Origin: Cydia pomonella
Taxonomy: Eukaryota; Arthropoda; Insecta; Lepidoptera; Tortricidae
DNA length: 64,000 bases
Reading direction: 5' to 3'
Assembly: GCF_033807575.1 (NCBI RefSeq)
Contig: NC_084718.1
Span: 19,547,991 to 19,611,990, forward strand
The notes under the pieces were generated by a model. That model did no database searches, had not been told where the DNA came from, and saw only the letters and a program-made list of their open reading frames with translations. Of this stretch, positions 31,711 through 42,854 are shown piece by piece (position 1 is the first letter of the stretch; every line of letters starts with the position of its first letter). The position numbers were made by a program, and so were the translations under genes.

Positions 31711-32051
31711 ATTATACATTTTATAGTCAGAATATAGTTCAATAAAAAAAAAAATTTCACCGATTGGCCATATACCTAGTTGCTTTGTTTGAGAAATCAA
31801 TGTAACTGATATGTTATGTAACATGATAACAATGGTAAAATTACACATATTTTTAACTATAAACGAAATAGGAGCTTGAAATATTTTTTTGCGAAAAAAT
31901 CTCTGTTTTCTAATATTTTCAGGAAAATTTTGCGATAAGTGTATACTTATCGCTATTTTTTTCTGAAAAAAAAAAAAACAATTAATTAAAGACAGAAGGT
32001 AGACAACGAGTATTTGTCTACATTTTGTCCCTAATTAATTGTTTGTTTTTT

Positions 32052-32305
32052 AGGGTTCCGTACCCAAAGGGTCAAACGGGACCCTATTACTGAGACTTTG
32101 CTGTCCGTCCGTCCGTTCGTCTGTCACCAGGCTGTATCTCATGAACCGTGATAGTTGCAGCAGTCTGAAATAAATACTAAAAACAGAATAAAATAAATAT
32201 TTAAGGGGGGCTCCCATACAACAAACATAATTTTTTTGCCGTGTTTATAAATAATGGTACGGAACCCTTCGTGCGCGAGTCCGACTCGCACTTGCCCGGT
32301 TTTTA
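32052..32305. repeat. Dispersed repeat, 'agggttccgtaccc' type
   Basis: Starts 'agggttccgtacccaaaggg' and ends 'cgagtccgactcgcacttgc' plus ccggttttt, with an inverted 'ggtacggaaccct' before the end. It has the same plan as the 'agggttccgtag' elements but distinct sequence. Multi-copy in moths as far as I know; only one copy in this window. Confidence 0.6.
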
Positions 32306-32520
32306 TGTAAGCACGGTTTCGTTTTTTGAAGTTTGAGAAAATTGTTGCCAGAATGGTCAGCATTCTGTCAACAATTTTCTAGATTACTTAAGTTTAAAGG
32401 CCGATTGTATCACCGCCTCTCAAACCCGTTCATCTCGTAGGCACAAACTGTTGTACCATCTGTCTGCCTAATCACCGGCATAGCAACAGCGTAGCGCAGT
32501 TGCAGTGGCATTGTGGAGCC

Positions 32521-32577
32521 CGACACGACCCCGGTCCGGTGACGACATGACCCCGGTCCGGTGACGACACGACACCG
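32521..32577. repeat. 22-bp tandem repeat
   Basis: Two and a half units of 'cgacacgaccccggtccggt' plus ga, in a GC-rich patch. Confidence 0.8.
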
Positions 32578-32969
32578 TTACGTAACGATTCCGTCAATCT
32601 TAAATATTAGATATTGTCTTTGGTTACCGCGATAGATACAGTCAGCAATTCAGATATTATTATACATAGAGATAAAATCTCTACAGTTTGCGTTTAAAAG
32701 TATAAGTACTGTGAGTGTAATCGTAGATATTATTATATTTCTCTCTTTTTAATAGGTTATATACTTTTTCATCACACTTGCTCGAAAAAGATCATATTTC
32801 ATGCAGGTGTACTGAAGGACAAAGGCCTGTATTGTTCCCGCGGGAGTTATGGGTTGTGAAAAAAATCTATATCTCACAAGAGGGTTATTTTTTTTATTGT
32901 GTCACTAATTCATACCAATGTAGTAGGTATAAATGAGTTTTACTTTTAAAACACTGACTTATAATTTAT

Positions 32970-33137
32970 TGTTATTGTTATTCTTGATGTTATTTCCGCT
33001 ACCCAAAGGTTGTCTGGAAGAGATCGCTTTTTAGCGATAAGACCGCCTGTTGTCTGCATCTACAGTTAATCATTGTTTATTTTTCTTGTATCTTCTTACG
33101 GAGGTGTGCCAATAAAGAGTATTCTATCTATGTTAAA
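32970..33137 (+). mobile_element. LINE 3' end inserted in composite repeat
   Basis: Present only in copy 1 of the composite repeat: 'ggaagagatcgctttttagc', 'gataagaccgcctgttgtct', then 'gtgccaataaagagtattct' and a (atct)-rich tail. A 5'-truncated LINE 3' UTR. Confidence 0.65.
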
Positions 33138-33386
33138 CAATATTTGATTAATTTAATAACCGCTTAGAATATTCGTACACAATTTTCAATCGTGGCTGAA
33201 TGCCGAATAGGTCTGTGCTTTCGCTGCCTAACCCGACAATATGGCGGACGAGTGTTTAAATAAATAAAATAAATTAAAATAAAATAAATAAAATTTGTTT
33301 ATTTCAGACCATCCGATCCATATTTTGTTAGTAAATCAAAACAACTAAAAATATTACGCTTAAAATTTAGTTTTTTTTGCAAGTGT

Positions 33387-33516
33387 GACGAAAAACATTG
33401 TGTGTAACTCCGGGGGTAAGAATATTGCAAACTCAAGTCTTTAATGCACTGCGGCTGTCGTACATCTAAAGACCTTTTTTGCAAAATTTCACTTACCCCC
33501 CCTCGTTACACAATGT
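33387..33516. repeat. Hairpin within composite repeat
   Basis: 'aacattgtgtgtaactccgg' plus ggtaag faces 'cttaccccccctcgttacac' plus aatgt. The equivalent hairpin in copy 2 is 35585-35716. Confidence 0.65.
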
Positions 33517-33654
33517 ACAATTGACGCTAGACTTATCCGTTACTTTCGATGCTAACTGTACTGCGATTTGAAATATTCTTATTTTTTTTAGAAAAGTAAG
33601 TTTTACTTCAAGTTACGGGTACTTTATTAATACCTAGTTATTTGTTTTACCAGG

Positions 33655-34025
33655 GGGCAAAGTTTTTTATCCACTCGTGCCAATATTGATACCCGAGCAA
33701 GCGAAAGATTCCGAAATTGAACCACGAGCATAGCGAGTGGTTTGAAAAGTGGCATGTTGAGCGTTGCGAGGGTTTCAAGGCACATGGGTTAGACAAATTT
33801 TCCCACCGAGTGAAACTCAAAATTGAAACGCAAGGAAAATACTAACTTTTAAATATCAAGTGTAATAATGTCCTATAATATTTATTTATTTATTTATCAA
33901 CAAAATCAAACCAAATCAAATCCAAATGAACATTATTAAATATTTATCATTTAAAAGTCAATTTTACCAGCTAACATAAGGAAACAACTTATAATATGCA
34001 TCAAATTACTTTACAGTACATATGG
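33655..34025. repeat. Dispersed repeat, copy 2 ('ccactcgtgc')
   Basis: Colinear with 22500-22900. A short SINE-A tail fragment ('gtgtaataatgtcctataat') is inserted at about 33861-33895. Confidence 0.6.
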
Positions 34026-34105
34026 TGGTACTTTACCGCACTAGTGTGAAAATTAGCATATTACGTTACTGTGTCGAACATTTAAAGGGCCATATGTACT
34101 GTAAA

Positions 34106-34235
34106 AAGTTGTACGATACATGTGCGAATAGGTAATTCGCGACTTGTGTCGATTTAAAACACTCCCTTCGGTCGTGTTTTAATTTATCGCCACTCGTTTC
34201 GAATTTCCTATTTTTCGCATTTGTATCGTAATGTA
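34106..34235. mobile_element. Foldback MITE
   Basis: 'tgtacgatacatgtgcgaat' faces 'cgcatttgtatcgta', with inner 'ttaaaacactcccttcgg' against 'cggtcgtgttttaa'. Palindromic throughout. Confidence 0.7.
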
Positions 34236-34595
34236 CTATTGCCACACATGTGAATAAAATGCAATTTTCTCATCCGTTTAAAAAAAAATCAAGAGTGCCT
34301 TTCACTGCCTCTGCTAGCTGGTATGGTGAAAAAATAATTACCTATACCTATATTAATCAATCAAATCTTAATTAGATTCAATTCTGAGGCTACGGGCGTG
34401 AAGTCACGCTCGAAATGTTAAATGATTATTAATTATATATTATACAAAATTAGTTCCCGTTTAATTAAAATAATGCAATTTTTGTGTTAAATTGTTTGTA
34501 TTGAAGTGCTGGTAACTCGGAGGTCGCGAGTTCAAATACTGACTGAAAAAAATAAGTACGGGATTTTGTACGAAATATTATATAGGTAGGTATAG

Positions 34596-34830
34596 CGACA
34601 CTAGCTTTAAATATAGATTAAAAAAATGGCTCATTGGAAAATGTTTCTACAGTTACAAAGAATTTATTGAACAAAAAGAAATAAAATAATATGCATAATC
34701 ATCAAAGTATAATTATGAAATAATATGTATATAATGACTAATTAATAATAATTGAATAATATGTAAGTTGTGACCTGTAAGTTATTATTACCAATAAAGA
34801 ATGTCTATGTCTATGTCTATGTCTATAGTC
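34596..34830 (+). pseudogene. LINE ORF2 last residues, 3' UTR and (TATGTC)n tail
   Basis: A frame too short for usual ORF calling ends FKYRLKKWLIGKCFYSYKEF then IEQKEIK and a stop at about 34690, the characteristic 'L.YSxxEF' C-terminus of a lepidopteran LINE. Then an AT-rich 3' UTR, 'ccaataaagaatgtctatgt', and tandem tatgtc units to 34828. Only about 28 codons remain. Confidence 0.65.
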
Positions 34831-34839
34831 ACCTGCGAC

Positions 34840-35144
34840 AATATGTTACTTTTCGAAGGCCGCAAAAATATGTGACACGCTCTTATGGTTCTAGATATTT
34901 TTGAGGACTGTACCTACCTATGTAGGTATATTATTTTTGATCAATGTTTTTTTTAACATTTTTTTTTCGGAGGAAGCACAGACATTTTATTTACAATAAC
35001 AATATACATAAATAAATAATGTAGTAGTTAAATTACTAACGTAGCCATAAGCCATACTAACTTATGTGGATACAATTTATCTGAAATAAAGAATTGTTAA
35101 TAATAAGTAATTGATATATATATAAGATGCATTTTAATAATGAT
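34840..35144. other. No recognisable gene
   Basis: AT-rich; nothing recognised. Confidence 0.4.
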
Positions 35145-35715
35145 TTCATCACACTTGCTCGAAAAAGTTCTTATTTCATGCAGGTGTACTGAAGGACAAA
35201 GGCCTATTTTGTTCCCGCGGGAGTTATGGATTGTGAAAAAAAAGCTATAAATCTATAGCTTTTTTTTTCTATAGCTATAGCTATTAAAAAAAAATATGTC
35301 TCTTCATCATACAAACCAAGTAGCATAAATGAGTTTTACTATTAAAATACTAACGTTTATAATTTAATATTTTTGTTTATGTTTAAAATTTAATAATTCG
35401 ATTAATTTAACAGCCGTTTAAAATATTTTTACATAATTATTAATCGTGGCTGAATGCCGAATAAGTCTGTGCGCTCGATGCTAACCTGTCAAGAAATTAC
35501 AAAATGGCGGACGAATGTTTGATATGTCACCGTATTTAAGAATTATTTCGTTTAAAATTTAGTTTTTTCTTCGCAAGTGTGATGAAAAACATTGTGTGTA
35601 ACTCCGGGGGTAAGAATATTGTAAACTCGGGTCTTTTATTCCCTCCAGCCTGCGGCTGTCGGGAATAATTACCCTCGTGTCCAAAATTTCACTTACCCCC
35701 CTCGTTGCACAATGT
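35145..35715. repeat. Composite repeat, copy 2 (uninterrupted)
   Basis: Same sequence blocks as 32770-33545 without the LINE insertion, ending in the hairpin 'aactccgggggtaag' / 'acttacccccctcg'. A local 'ctatagctatag' self-complementary run at 35257-35283 is extra. Confidence 0.75.
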
Positions 35716-36004
35716 ACTATTAATATTGTGGTTACTTTTTTAGCAGTAAGAAGTATAGAAATTTGTCTGAATGTTACTGTACATAAATAAAATACATTAA
35801 ATACCTAAACATATATTACTGGACACCCATCTTTAAACTTAGTCCCACAGTAAGTATATGCTTTCGTTATGCATCATATTATTTCAGGTGACTGTATCTA
35901 TGTAGATCATTTCCGATAAAAATATTTTAACAATTAATATTTTGATTGATTTTTTCAGCAGTAACAAATATAGTTGAATTTTTAAAGTGTCTTAATGTTA
36001 ACTT

Positions 36005-36421
36005 AACACGTTCCCGAGTGGAGAAAGCAGTGGCAAGAACAAGATGGAGACTCCAACATAGACCCCTCTAAACTGCCGACTGGCTTTAAAGAACAACGGA
36101 AGATTTGGGTCACTATAAACCGTATCCGAACGGGAGTGGGGCGCTGCAATCACAACCTCCACAGATGGGAAATTTCGTCGACACCTGCCTGTGACTGTGG
36201 GGAGCCTATCCAAACAATCGCTCACATCGTCGAGAAATGTCCTAAGAGGCGGTTTGCCGGAGGCATGCAAGACCTGATTGCCCTCACAGCAGATGCAAGG
36301 GATTGGCTGCTCAATTTAGATTTAAAACTATAATTATATGTATATTTCTTTTTTTTGTAAATAACATTGCAAATCTTCATTCAGTAAAAGCCATACGATA
36401 TAATAATAAAACACGTTCCCG
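36005..36421 (+). mobile_element. 5'-truncated LINE with 12-bp target duplication
   Basis: The 12-mer aacacgttcccg occurs at 36005-36016 and again at 36410-36421. Between them lie a LINE coding end (36017-36333), a short 3' UTR and an (ata)n tail at 36398-36409. This is the complete signature of a target-primed LINE insertion. Confidence 0.85.
36017..36333 (+). pseudogene. LINE ORF2 C-terminus with Cys/His motif
   Basis: An open frame from the insertion junction to a TAA at 36331. It contains RIRTGVGRCNHNLHRWEI, then ACDCGEPIQTIAHIVEKC, i.e. C-x-C-x(8)-H-x(4)-C, the C-terminal zinc-like motif of many Jockey/R1-type ORF2 proteins, and ends WLLNLDLKL. No reverse transcriptase remains, so it is a truncated copy; frame integrity suggests a recent insertion. 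The true start lies upstream in the parent element. Confidence 0.8.
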
Positions 36422-36573
36422 GACACAGCGCCTCGATATTGCCTGCTGTGGCATAGGTGACTTCCATACAAAATGTTTCCCCGTGTATGGACGGACTGCC
36501 ACGTTGCATTATCTGTACAAGTTGTTCCACATACTGACAGCTTACTTTGTATACATCTTCGTACATTTTTTTA

Positions 36574-37088
36574 AATAAATAAATATTATAGGACATTATT
36601 ACACAAATTGACTAAGTCCCACAGTAAGCTCAATAAGGCCTGTGTTGAGGGTACTTAGACAACGATATTTATTTATTTATTTATTTTTATTTATTTATAC
36701 AAGGAATTCCAACAGCTTTAAAAAATACATAAAACTTTTTAGATAGTAGTACAGAGCCAATTACAGGAACTCACAAATATATGAAAATGAAAATGAAAAA
36801 TCGTTTATTGGTCACAATCATTGTGTTACAAATTGAGAAACAACAAATTGGGACCTCCTAGTAAGTATATCAATACTTGTGACAGGAGACCCCGCTCTTC
36901 CAGCAGCAAGTTAAGGTTATATTAAAACAATACACTGCACGTTAATATATAAATATTTAAATACATAGAAAACACCCATGACTCCGGAACAAATATTCAT
37001 GCTCATCACACGAATAAATGCCCTTACCAGGATTTGAACACGGGACCATCAGCTTCGTCGGCAGGCTCACTACCCACTAGGCCAAACA
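36574..37088 (-). mobile_element. tRNA-derived SINE (family A) split by insertions
   Basis: The tail half is 36574-36668 and the head half 36944-37088, both matching 9377-9625. The head keeps the B box ('ggatttgaacacgggac'). The intervening 275 bp are LINE 3' ends. Confidence 0.75.
36669..36943 (-). mobile_element. Two LINE 3' ends inserted in a SINE
   Basis: A (attt)n run at 36669-36698 followed by 'acaaggaattccaacagctt', then a second piece starting with (aaaatg)n at 36783 and 'cgtttattggtcacaatcat'. Both read as minus-strand LINE 3' ends. Confidence 0.55.
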
Positions 37089-37210
37089 TTGAAGAGGCTC
37101 GTGATACGGCATCTTGTCTATGGCCGTAACGTCCTCATTCTAGTTGTGCCGTAACATGTGTCATGGCCTTATAATAAAATCACAAATCAGTTCAAAAATG
37201 CGACTTACGA

Positions 37211-37472
37211 CCCGATTCGAAGAATGAGATACGATAACGATAAGTTCTGGTTTAGATAAGTTCTCATTAAGATCGTTTGTATGTCGTATAATTGACAGAA
37301 GCAGCTCGATTAGGGCAACAAAAGTCACTTTGACGTTAGAAATATCGGAGATAGATCTTATTGGGATCACAGCGGAATCGAAATAAACGTCAATGTTGAT
37401 ATGTCGTTTAGTTATAGATCTTTTAAAGTTCTTTGCAAGATCTTAAACGTGTCTTAATCATTGTTCGAACCT
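37211..37472. mobile_element. MITE, 'cccgattcgaagaatga' family, copy 2
   Basis: Same orientation as 4665-4933 and colinear with it ('gacgttagaaatatcg', 'cttattgggatcac', 'cggaatcgaaataaacgtca'). The right TIR is worn (gttcgaacctg). Confidence 0.8.
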
Positions 37473-37602
37473 GTTACAGGCAGAGAGAACCAAACGTAAG
37501 AAATCATTTTTGTACAAGCTGAAACTGATACGCTTAGCTCGAGCTTCACATTCGCTTAGCCAATCAAAAATATGAAATTCACGTACAAAAGAATACAAAG
37601 TA

Positions 37603-37802
37603 ATCATCCGTACCCCTAGTGTAAATTTGATCGACATCATAACGTGACGTACGCGTTTGCGTTTAGTCTCATTTTGTATAGGATTTTGAGTTTCCAAAAC
37701 GTCCCGCTTGGCGCGCTCTTTCTAAATCCAATACAAAATGAGACTAAACGCAAACGCGTACGTCACGTTTCGAAATCGAATTTATTTACACTAGGGGTAC
37801 TG
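37603..37802. mobile_element. Foldback MITE, 'tacccctagtgtaaat', copy 1
   Basis: 'gtacccctagtgtaaattt' faces 'tttacactaggggtac'; 'cgtacgcgtttgcgtttagt' faces 'actaaacgcaaacgcgtacg'. A second copy is at 47384-47574. Frames on both strands are palindrome artefacts. Confidence 0.85.
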
Positions 37803-37984
37803 TATTATGTATATTGTTATTGTAAATAAAAGAATACAAACGTTTAAACAATATCACAAATGCACTCTTCATTTCTCATGTTCTGAAAGTGGATCGTTGC
37901 TGTTCTAAAAAGTGTGCAGAAAATGATACATTTCTGCTCTAGCGGACTGTACTTTCTGAGTACTTTTTATTTTTCTTGTACTTC

Positions 37985-38213
37985 TTTTACGCAATTAAAA
38001 TGTAGGATTTAAATGGATTTGTTGCACAACTTCTATTCTGATAATGACCTAACTCTCCATTCCATAAATAATGATATTTTACCTAAATTGTTATTTGAAA
38101 CTTCCCTCTAGAAACACTACTGAAGTTTATAATTAGCCGTGTTTTTTAAAATACTCATTTATTATATTTCCTCTGATTCGAAATGAAAAGTAGAGTATTT
38201 AACTCGGGCGAAA
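37985..38213. repeat. Dispersed repeat (host of hAT-like insertion), left part
   Basis: Aligns with 50040-50700: 'tggatt.gttg.acaa', 'tattttacctaaattgtta', 'tattcgaaatgaaaa', 'aactc.gg.gaaag'. It resumes after the insertion at 39030 with 'ccatttcagtctcg'. The related 'gtgaaactaaccgtgaatca' piece is at 5766 and 50013. Class unknown. Confidence 0.6.
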
Positions 38214-38221
38214 GCACCATT

Positions 38222-39029
38222 GACAGGTGTGAAGTTAGCGGCCAAAAGTTGGCGGCCAAATGTTGGCGCCAATTGGCTACTTGACTATTTTTTGTAAATA
38301 ATGTCAAACGATCTTGATTTTCCTGAGGATCAAATGTCTATATAGGACTCATGGTAATTAAGCAACACAAAGATCAGAAATGAGAGTTAAAGTCTGACGC
38401 TCGCACTCGACGATTGAAACGCCTCTAACAAAATGATAAGGTGATGTGACGTCACATCATATAAGTTTGTCCTAAATGTATGGAAGATCAAGGAAATTGC
38501 CATTTTGACCCTGAAATATTGCGTTTATGTGTATAGTTGTCATATAATTTATTTTTCAATAAAATGTAAGGAATCGAATAGTACCATTTTCTTTTCTATT
38601 TTTGAAAGACAAAAAAAAATTTTTGACCTTGTATTTTTTTATAATCTCAATAAAAAAAAAAAATTCCACTTTTTTATAATGGGTGGCCATTTTCTATCCA
38701 TTTAACTAAATTTTGTTATAATATTCAACATGTGTCAAGTACCCAATTGGCCGCCAACATTTGGCCGCCAAATTGACACTAAAATTAACCTAAGTACCAA
38801 ATTAAGAAGTCCGTATGAAATCTCACCATACACAACGCAAATGGTGGAACGTTAGGGCAAAGTGTCTCTTTATATAAGGGCATTTTGTCGAAACGATAAT
38901 CATTGCAGCCGATTATTATAGATTATTTTTTTTCTACAAAACGTAAAATCTTTTAGAAATATTTCGGTTACTGCTATTAAGTCCAAACTAAACGAGATAC
39001 AGCTCTACTAAAACCTGCTTCACACCGGT
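38222..39029. mobile_element. hAT-like non-autonomous insertion, 808 bp
   Basis: Flanked by the 8-mer gcaccatt (38214-38221 and 39030-39037). Just inside, acaggtgtgaag and cttcacaccggt are inverted with one mismatch, with one spare G at the left. The paralogous repeat at 50690-50720 reads straight across this point. An 8-bp duplication with short TIRs suggests hAT, but no transposase is present. Confidence 0.6.
38251..38769. mobile_element. Element with 'ggcggccaaatg' arms, nested
   Basis: 'ggcggccaaatgttggcgcc' and 'ggccgccaacatttggccgc' are inverted and enclose the second copy (38271-38748) of the 472-bp element at 2053-2524. Here the combined TIR is about 35 bp; copy 1 lacks the outer 20 bp. 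Confidence 0.7.
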
Positions 39030-39400
39030 GCACCATTTCAGTCTCGGACTATTGGCCGCTCGAACGCATTCATCCCTCGATTAACCTATCAAAAGCATTA
39101 AGGCGAATAAGTAATCAGAAGAGATGAAACGCTTTGTTTACTTTGTTTCATAATGTGTTTCTTGTTACTTTGCGACATCCCGCCTTTTATCTTTATAAGC
39201 GGGATAACCTGCTACTCATAAACATTACGAATTTACTGGGTGAAGAAATTGTTTAACGACGTTTTGAAACTTACTGTGGGCCTAAAGGATTTGGAAGTAC
39301 TTGCATAATTAGCTGTAAGTGGAAACTGTTTTGGCTTATGTTCTAACTTTATCTTGTACCTTATTGTATTATTATGTGCTGTATGTTTCCCAAATAAATA

Positions 39401-39424
39401 AATTAAATTAAATTAAATTAAATT
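39401..39424. repeat. (AATTA)n microsatellite / LINE tail
   Basis: Five aatta units following 'cccaaataaataaattaaat', typical of a plus-strand LINE 3' tail. Confidence 0.7.
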
Positions 39425-39714
39425 ATCATTATCTTGTGTCGTGACAGGGAGATGGGACAGTGCATTAATTAGGCACTGGACCTCCCAACATCTTAGGTAC
39501 TAACATCGTAATTTAAGTATATTTGTAACTATTACAAATATACTTAAATTACTATGTTAGTACGTACTACATACTAGTTATGTATTCTGTAGCATTAGTT
39601 TATGAGACTGCTAGTTTAACAGTTCAGACGCGGTTTATTTATTTAGTATAAATTTTATTTTGACACTTGGAGAGACTTTACACCTCCAAATTTTATTAGT
39701 ATTAGTACTCTGAC

Positions 39715-39972
39715 GTTGGGGACCTTTTACATCTCCAGATTTAATGTGTTTTTAACCATAGAGACTATAAATCTCTATTGTATTGTATTAATTATTTATT
39801 TTAAGATTATTATAATGTAATGTTTACCCAGGTATTGGCTGTTGTATTTATAAATGTTGTTATGTATTTTTCATGTCACTATATGAGGTTACTATAATGT
39901 TCTACTGACTTGTAAAAGAGCCCTTAAAGCCTACTTGCAGAATAAATTTTTGAATTTTGAATTTTTGAAAAC
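39715..39972 (+). mobile_element. LINE 3' UTR with (TTGAA)n tail, copy 2
   Basis: Starts 'ggggaccttttacatctcca', ends 'cttgcagaataaatttttga' and a TTTTGAA repeat. Nearly identical, in the opposite orientation, to 17222-17491. Confidence 0.75.
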
Positions 39973-40350
39973 TAACAAAATATGGATTGTGTCGTCTGAA
40001 ATAAATGTTTTTTTTTATCTTCCTCGGGTTTCATCTCGGACAGAAAAAAATCGTGTTCAGAAATTGACCCTTAACTCGGGCTTCACACTTGCTGAGTCAA
40101 TCAAAAATATGAAATTCGTCAAAAAAAGTCCAAAAGAATACAACGGTCCGGGGTCAAATGAAGTCCGGGGAGAAGAATTTACCGGGTGAAGAAATTGTTT
40201 AACGACGTTTTGAAACTTACCGTGGGCTTCCAGGATCCGAAAGTACTTGCTTCATTATCTTCCTAGGGTTGTCTTGACTTTTGTCACGGTCCATGGGAGC
40301 TGAAAGTAAGTACTTACATAGATATATAAATAAATAAAAATAATAAATAA

Positions 40351-40602
40351 ATATTATAGGACATTATTACACAAATTGACTAAGTCCCACAGTAAGCTCA
40401 ATAAGCCTTGTGTTGAGGGTACTTAGACAACGATATATATAATATATAAATATTAATAAATACTTAAATACATAGAAAACACCCATGACTCAGGAACAAA
40501 TATCCATGCTCATCACACGTATAAATGCCCTTACCAGGATTGAACCCGGGACCATCAGCTTCGTAGGCAGGGTCACTACCCACTAGGCCAAACCGGTCGT
40601 CA
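40351..40602 (-). mobile_element. tRNA-derived SINE (family A)
   Basis: Complete from tail ('aatattataggacattatta') to head ('actaggccaaaccggtcgtc'). The B box has a one-base deletion (aggattgaacccgggacc). Confidence 0.85.
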
Positions 40603-41981
40603 ATATGATATGACATCAACAAATAATGTATCAAAACTGGTTTATGTCTATTAAATTGTTTGGACCACGTATATTGGTTAGCTTAAGCATAGAATAAAAA
40701 ATCAGCGAAATATCACAACCTTTAATTCCCAATACAACTACATATTATCTGAAGTTTCAATCGGGAAACGATTTTTTTACGCGTTTTACTCACTTGCTTC
40801 ATATTTTTCAGTGACTTCTATTATTATCATTAAATAAGGATGACAGCTGGCAACTACAGTTGCCAAAAGCACGTGCGTGGCTATATGACTGCAGTTCTTC
40901 AACCCACCAATGGAGCGGCAGCTGACATCCACGAGGGTTCATTACACTTTACGAGTTTTCGCCCGGGATGCTAAGTCATGGAAATCTGTTCCTGGTACGC
41001 GGTCTATTAGAACAAATGCATGTGCTCATTCTCACCAAGGTTTCCATAAAGCTTCATAGGCTACGTGACCATGTTATGTTAACAAACAATCCATACAAAA
41101 GTTTAAAACAACAAATCAGGGTGTTTTCGACCTTGAGTATTCAAGTATTCTTTATTTGACCTTATACTTTCTTCAATTCTATTAAACAACTAGGGATTCT
41201 TATATCGGTATTTTTTAAGTATATCTTCGTTTTTTGTAAAGATGAAAAGTTAACAAGCTGAGGAAATAAACAACTCGGAACTAAGAACTTAATTCAAAAC
41301 TAAAAAGCAATAACCATTCCACACAACCCTGGCACGACATCACACGATTCAACCCCCTAAAACCTCGAAACTATACACGAACACGACAAGTTAAATATAA
41401 ACACACTTTTATAGGTTATAAAAATAGTTGACGGCGAAAAATGGAACTAAAGTTATCATGCTAGTTAAAAACAAATGTATATTTAAATGGGAGCCATTGG
41501 TTTCAATTTGGGTTCAAAGCGCTTTTTATTACGGTTGAAATTGGAATACTGTTTTAACGATTTTGTTATAAAATATTTTCTTTTAGCGATACTAGCGCCA
41601 CAGTTAGAGTTACAGATAAGTTAGTAAAGCTGTAAAAAGGCCATATTGTTTAGTGAAAGGGCTCTTTATCGCCATTTTCAGATATAACGGTATCGGTTAT
41701 GGCACCGATTTCCGTGGGGATTTGGAACTATTGCTAAATAAGTATGATGACTTTTAGGGCGAAATGGCTGATATACAGTTTGAGCGTGACACTAAGGTAT
41801 ATGGTTTAAGTTTAATACAACTTTTCGACAATCTAAAAGTAAGGAATGGATCACAGACATGTTCCAGCAAACTTGTTCGCGTCTTTCCTGTAGGCATCGC
41901 AAAGCTAAGCTAAAGCTTATTTTTACGCGGCACTTTTACAGGCGGGATATGTTTACTTGAGACTCAAATAAGAAAAACAGG
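40603..41981. other. No recognisable gene
   Basis: A frame of 63 codons at 40968-41159 has no recognisable motif. No repeat family identified. This is one of the longer stretches that could be unique sequence. Confidence 0.4.
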
Positions 41982-42524
41982 ATATCGAGGGCTTCAGGCC
42001 AAAGGGGCGTATACGCAAAAATGCCATTTTTCGTTTTTAACGGCATCGTATTTGTCTTGTAACAATACGTAAGCACAATTTTTTTCATAATTTTATCATA
42101 ATAATTAGTTAGTTAAATAATTAAAAAATAATTTGGCGTATAACTGACAGTCATCATTTAATGTCGTTCCAAAAAGCCGTACTGAAGGCGTATAAGTGAT
42201 ATTTTCATTCAGTCCCCAATATTCATCGGAGTATAAAGGCGTACGTACATACTTCTCTCACGTGACAGTGCGAACCACGAAATAGTGTCACGCTATATAG
42301 GCGTACATACATACGTCCATAAACTTTTACCAACTATCCTCAAAGTGCGTCGCGGCAAAGAGGCGTATGAACATACGACCGTACAAAAATTACGTTGGCC
42401 TTCAAATAATGCCGGGCCAAAAGGGCGCGGAGACAGCGTCCTTGATTGCCGCATATTGCTATCCCTTTCTGTCAAGCGGGTAAGCGCACTAGGGCCGCCT
42501 GTCTCTCAGTCAGTGTCTAGTGCA

Positions 42525-42854
42525 TTACAGTATGGTGTGCATCTCGTGTGAATAATAACAATGAAGTGGAGCGCTCTGATGCTGATGGCTCTGCCCTGGG
42601 CATTCAAGAATGACGTGGGCGGCTGTCTCCTCTGCCTCCATGTACGCTCTGCAGAGGGGGCTATCTGTAACACGTAGGGTTAGTAGATGTTTGTTTAGTG
42701 GGGCGTGGCCGGTTATGGCCCCATTCAAAAGCCGGAGTTGTGGCCTCTTCAGCTGTCTCAGTCTCCGCGACAAACCGGGGTCGATTGTCGGGAGGGCTTC
42801 CTTCGCCTGCCTGCACGTGCCTCGGTTAGACCAGCATGTTCCTGAGCCAGGCAT
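42525..42854 (-). pseudogene. LINE C-terminal Cys/His region
   Basis: Carries LLNGAITGHAPLNKHLLTLR followed by DSPLCRAYMEAEETAAHVIL and ECP, the C-x-x-x..H-x(4)-C tail motif following RNase H in this LINE group. It ends early, compared with the longer tail still visible at 60650-60870. Confidence 0.65.

Larger units (their letters stand above)
32770..33545. repeat. Composite repeat, copy 1 (carries LINE insertion)
   Basis: Colinear with 35145-35715: 'catcacacttgctcgaaaaa', 'catgcaggtgtactgaagga', 'gttcccgcgggagttatgg', 'atcgtggctgaatgccgaat', 'aatatggcggacgagtgttt', 'aactccgggggtaagaatat'. It is interrupted at 32970-33137. Confidence 0.75.
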
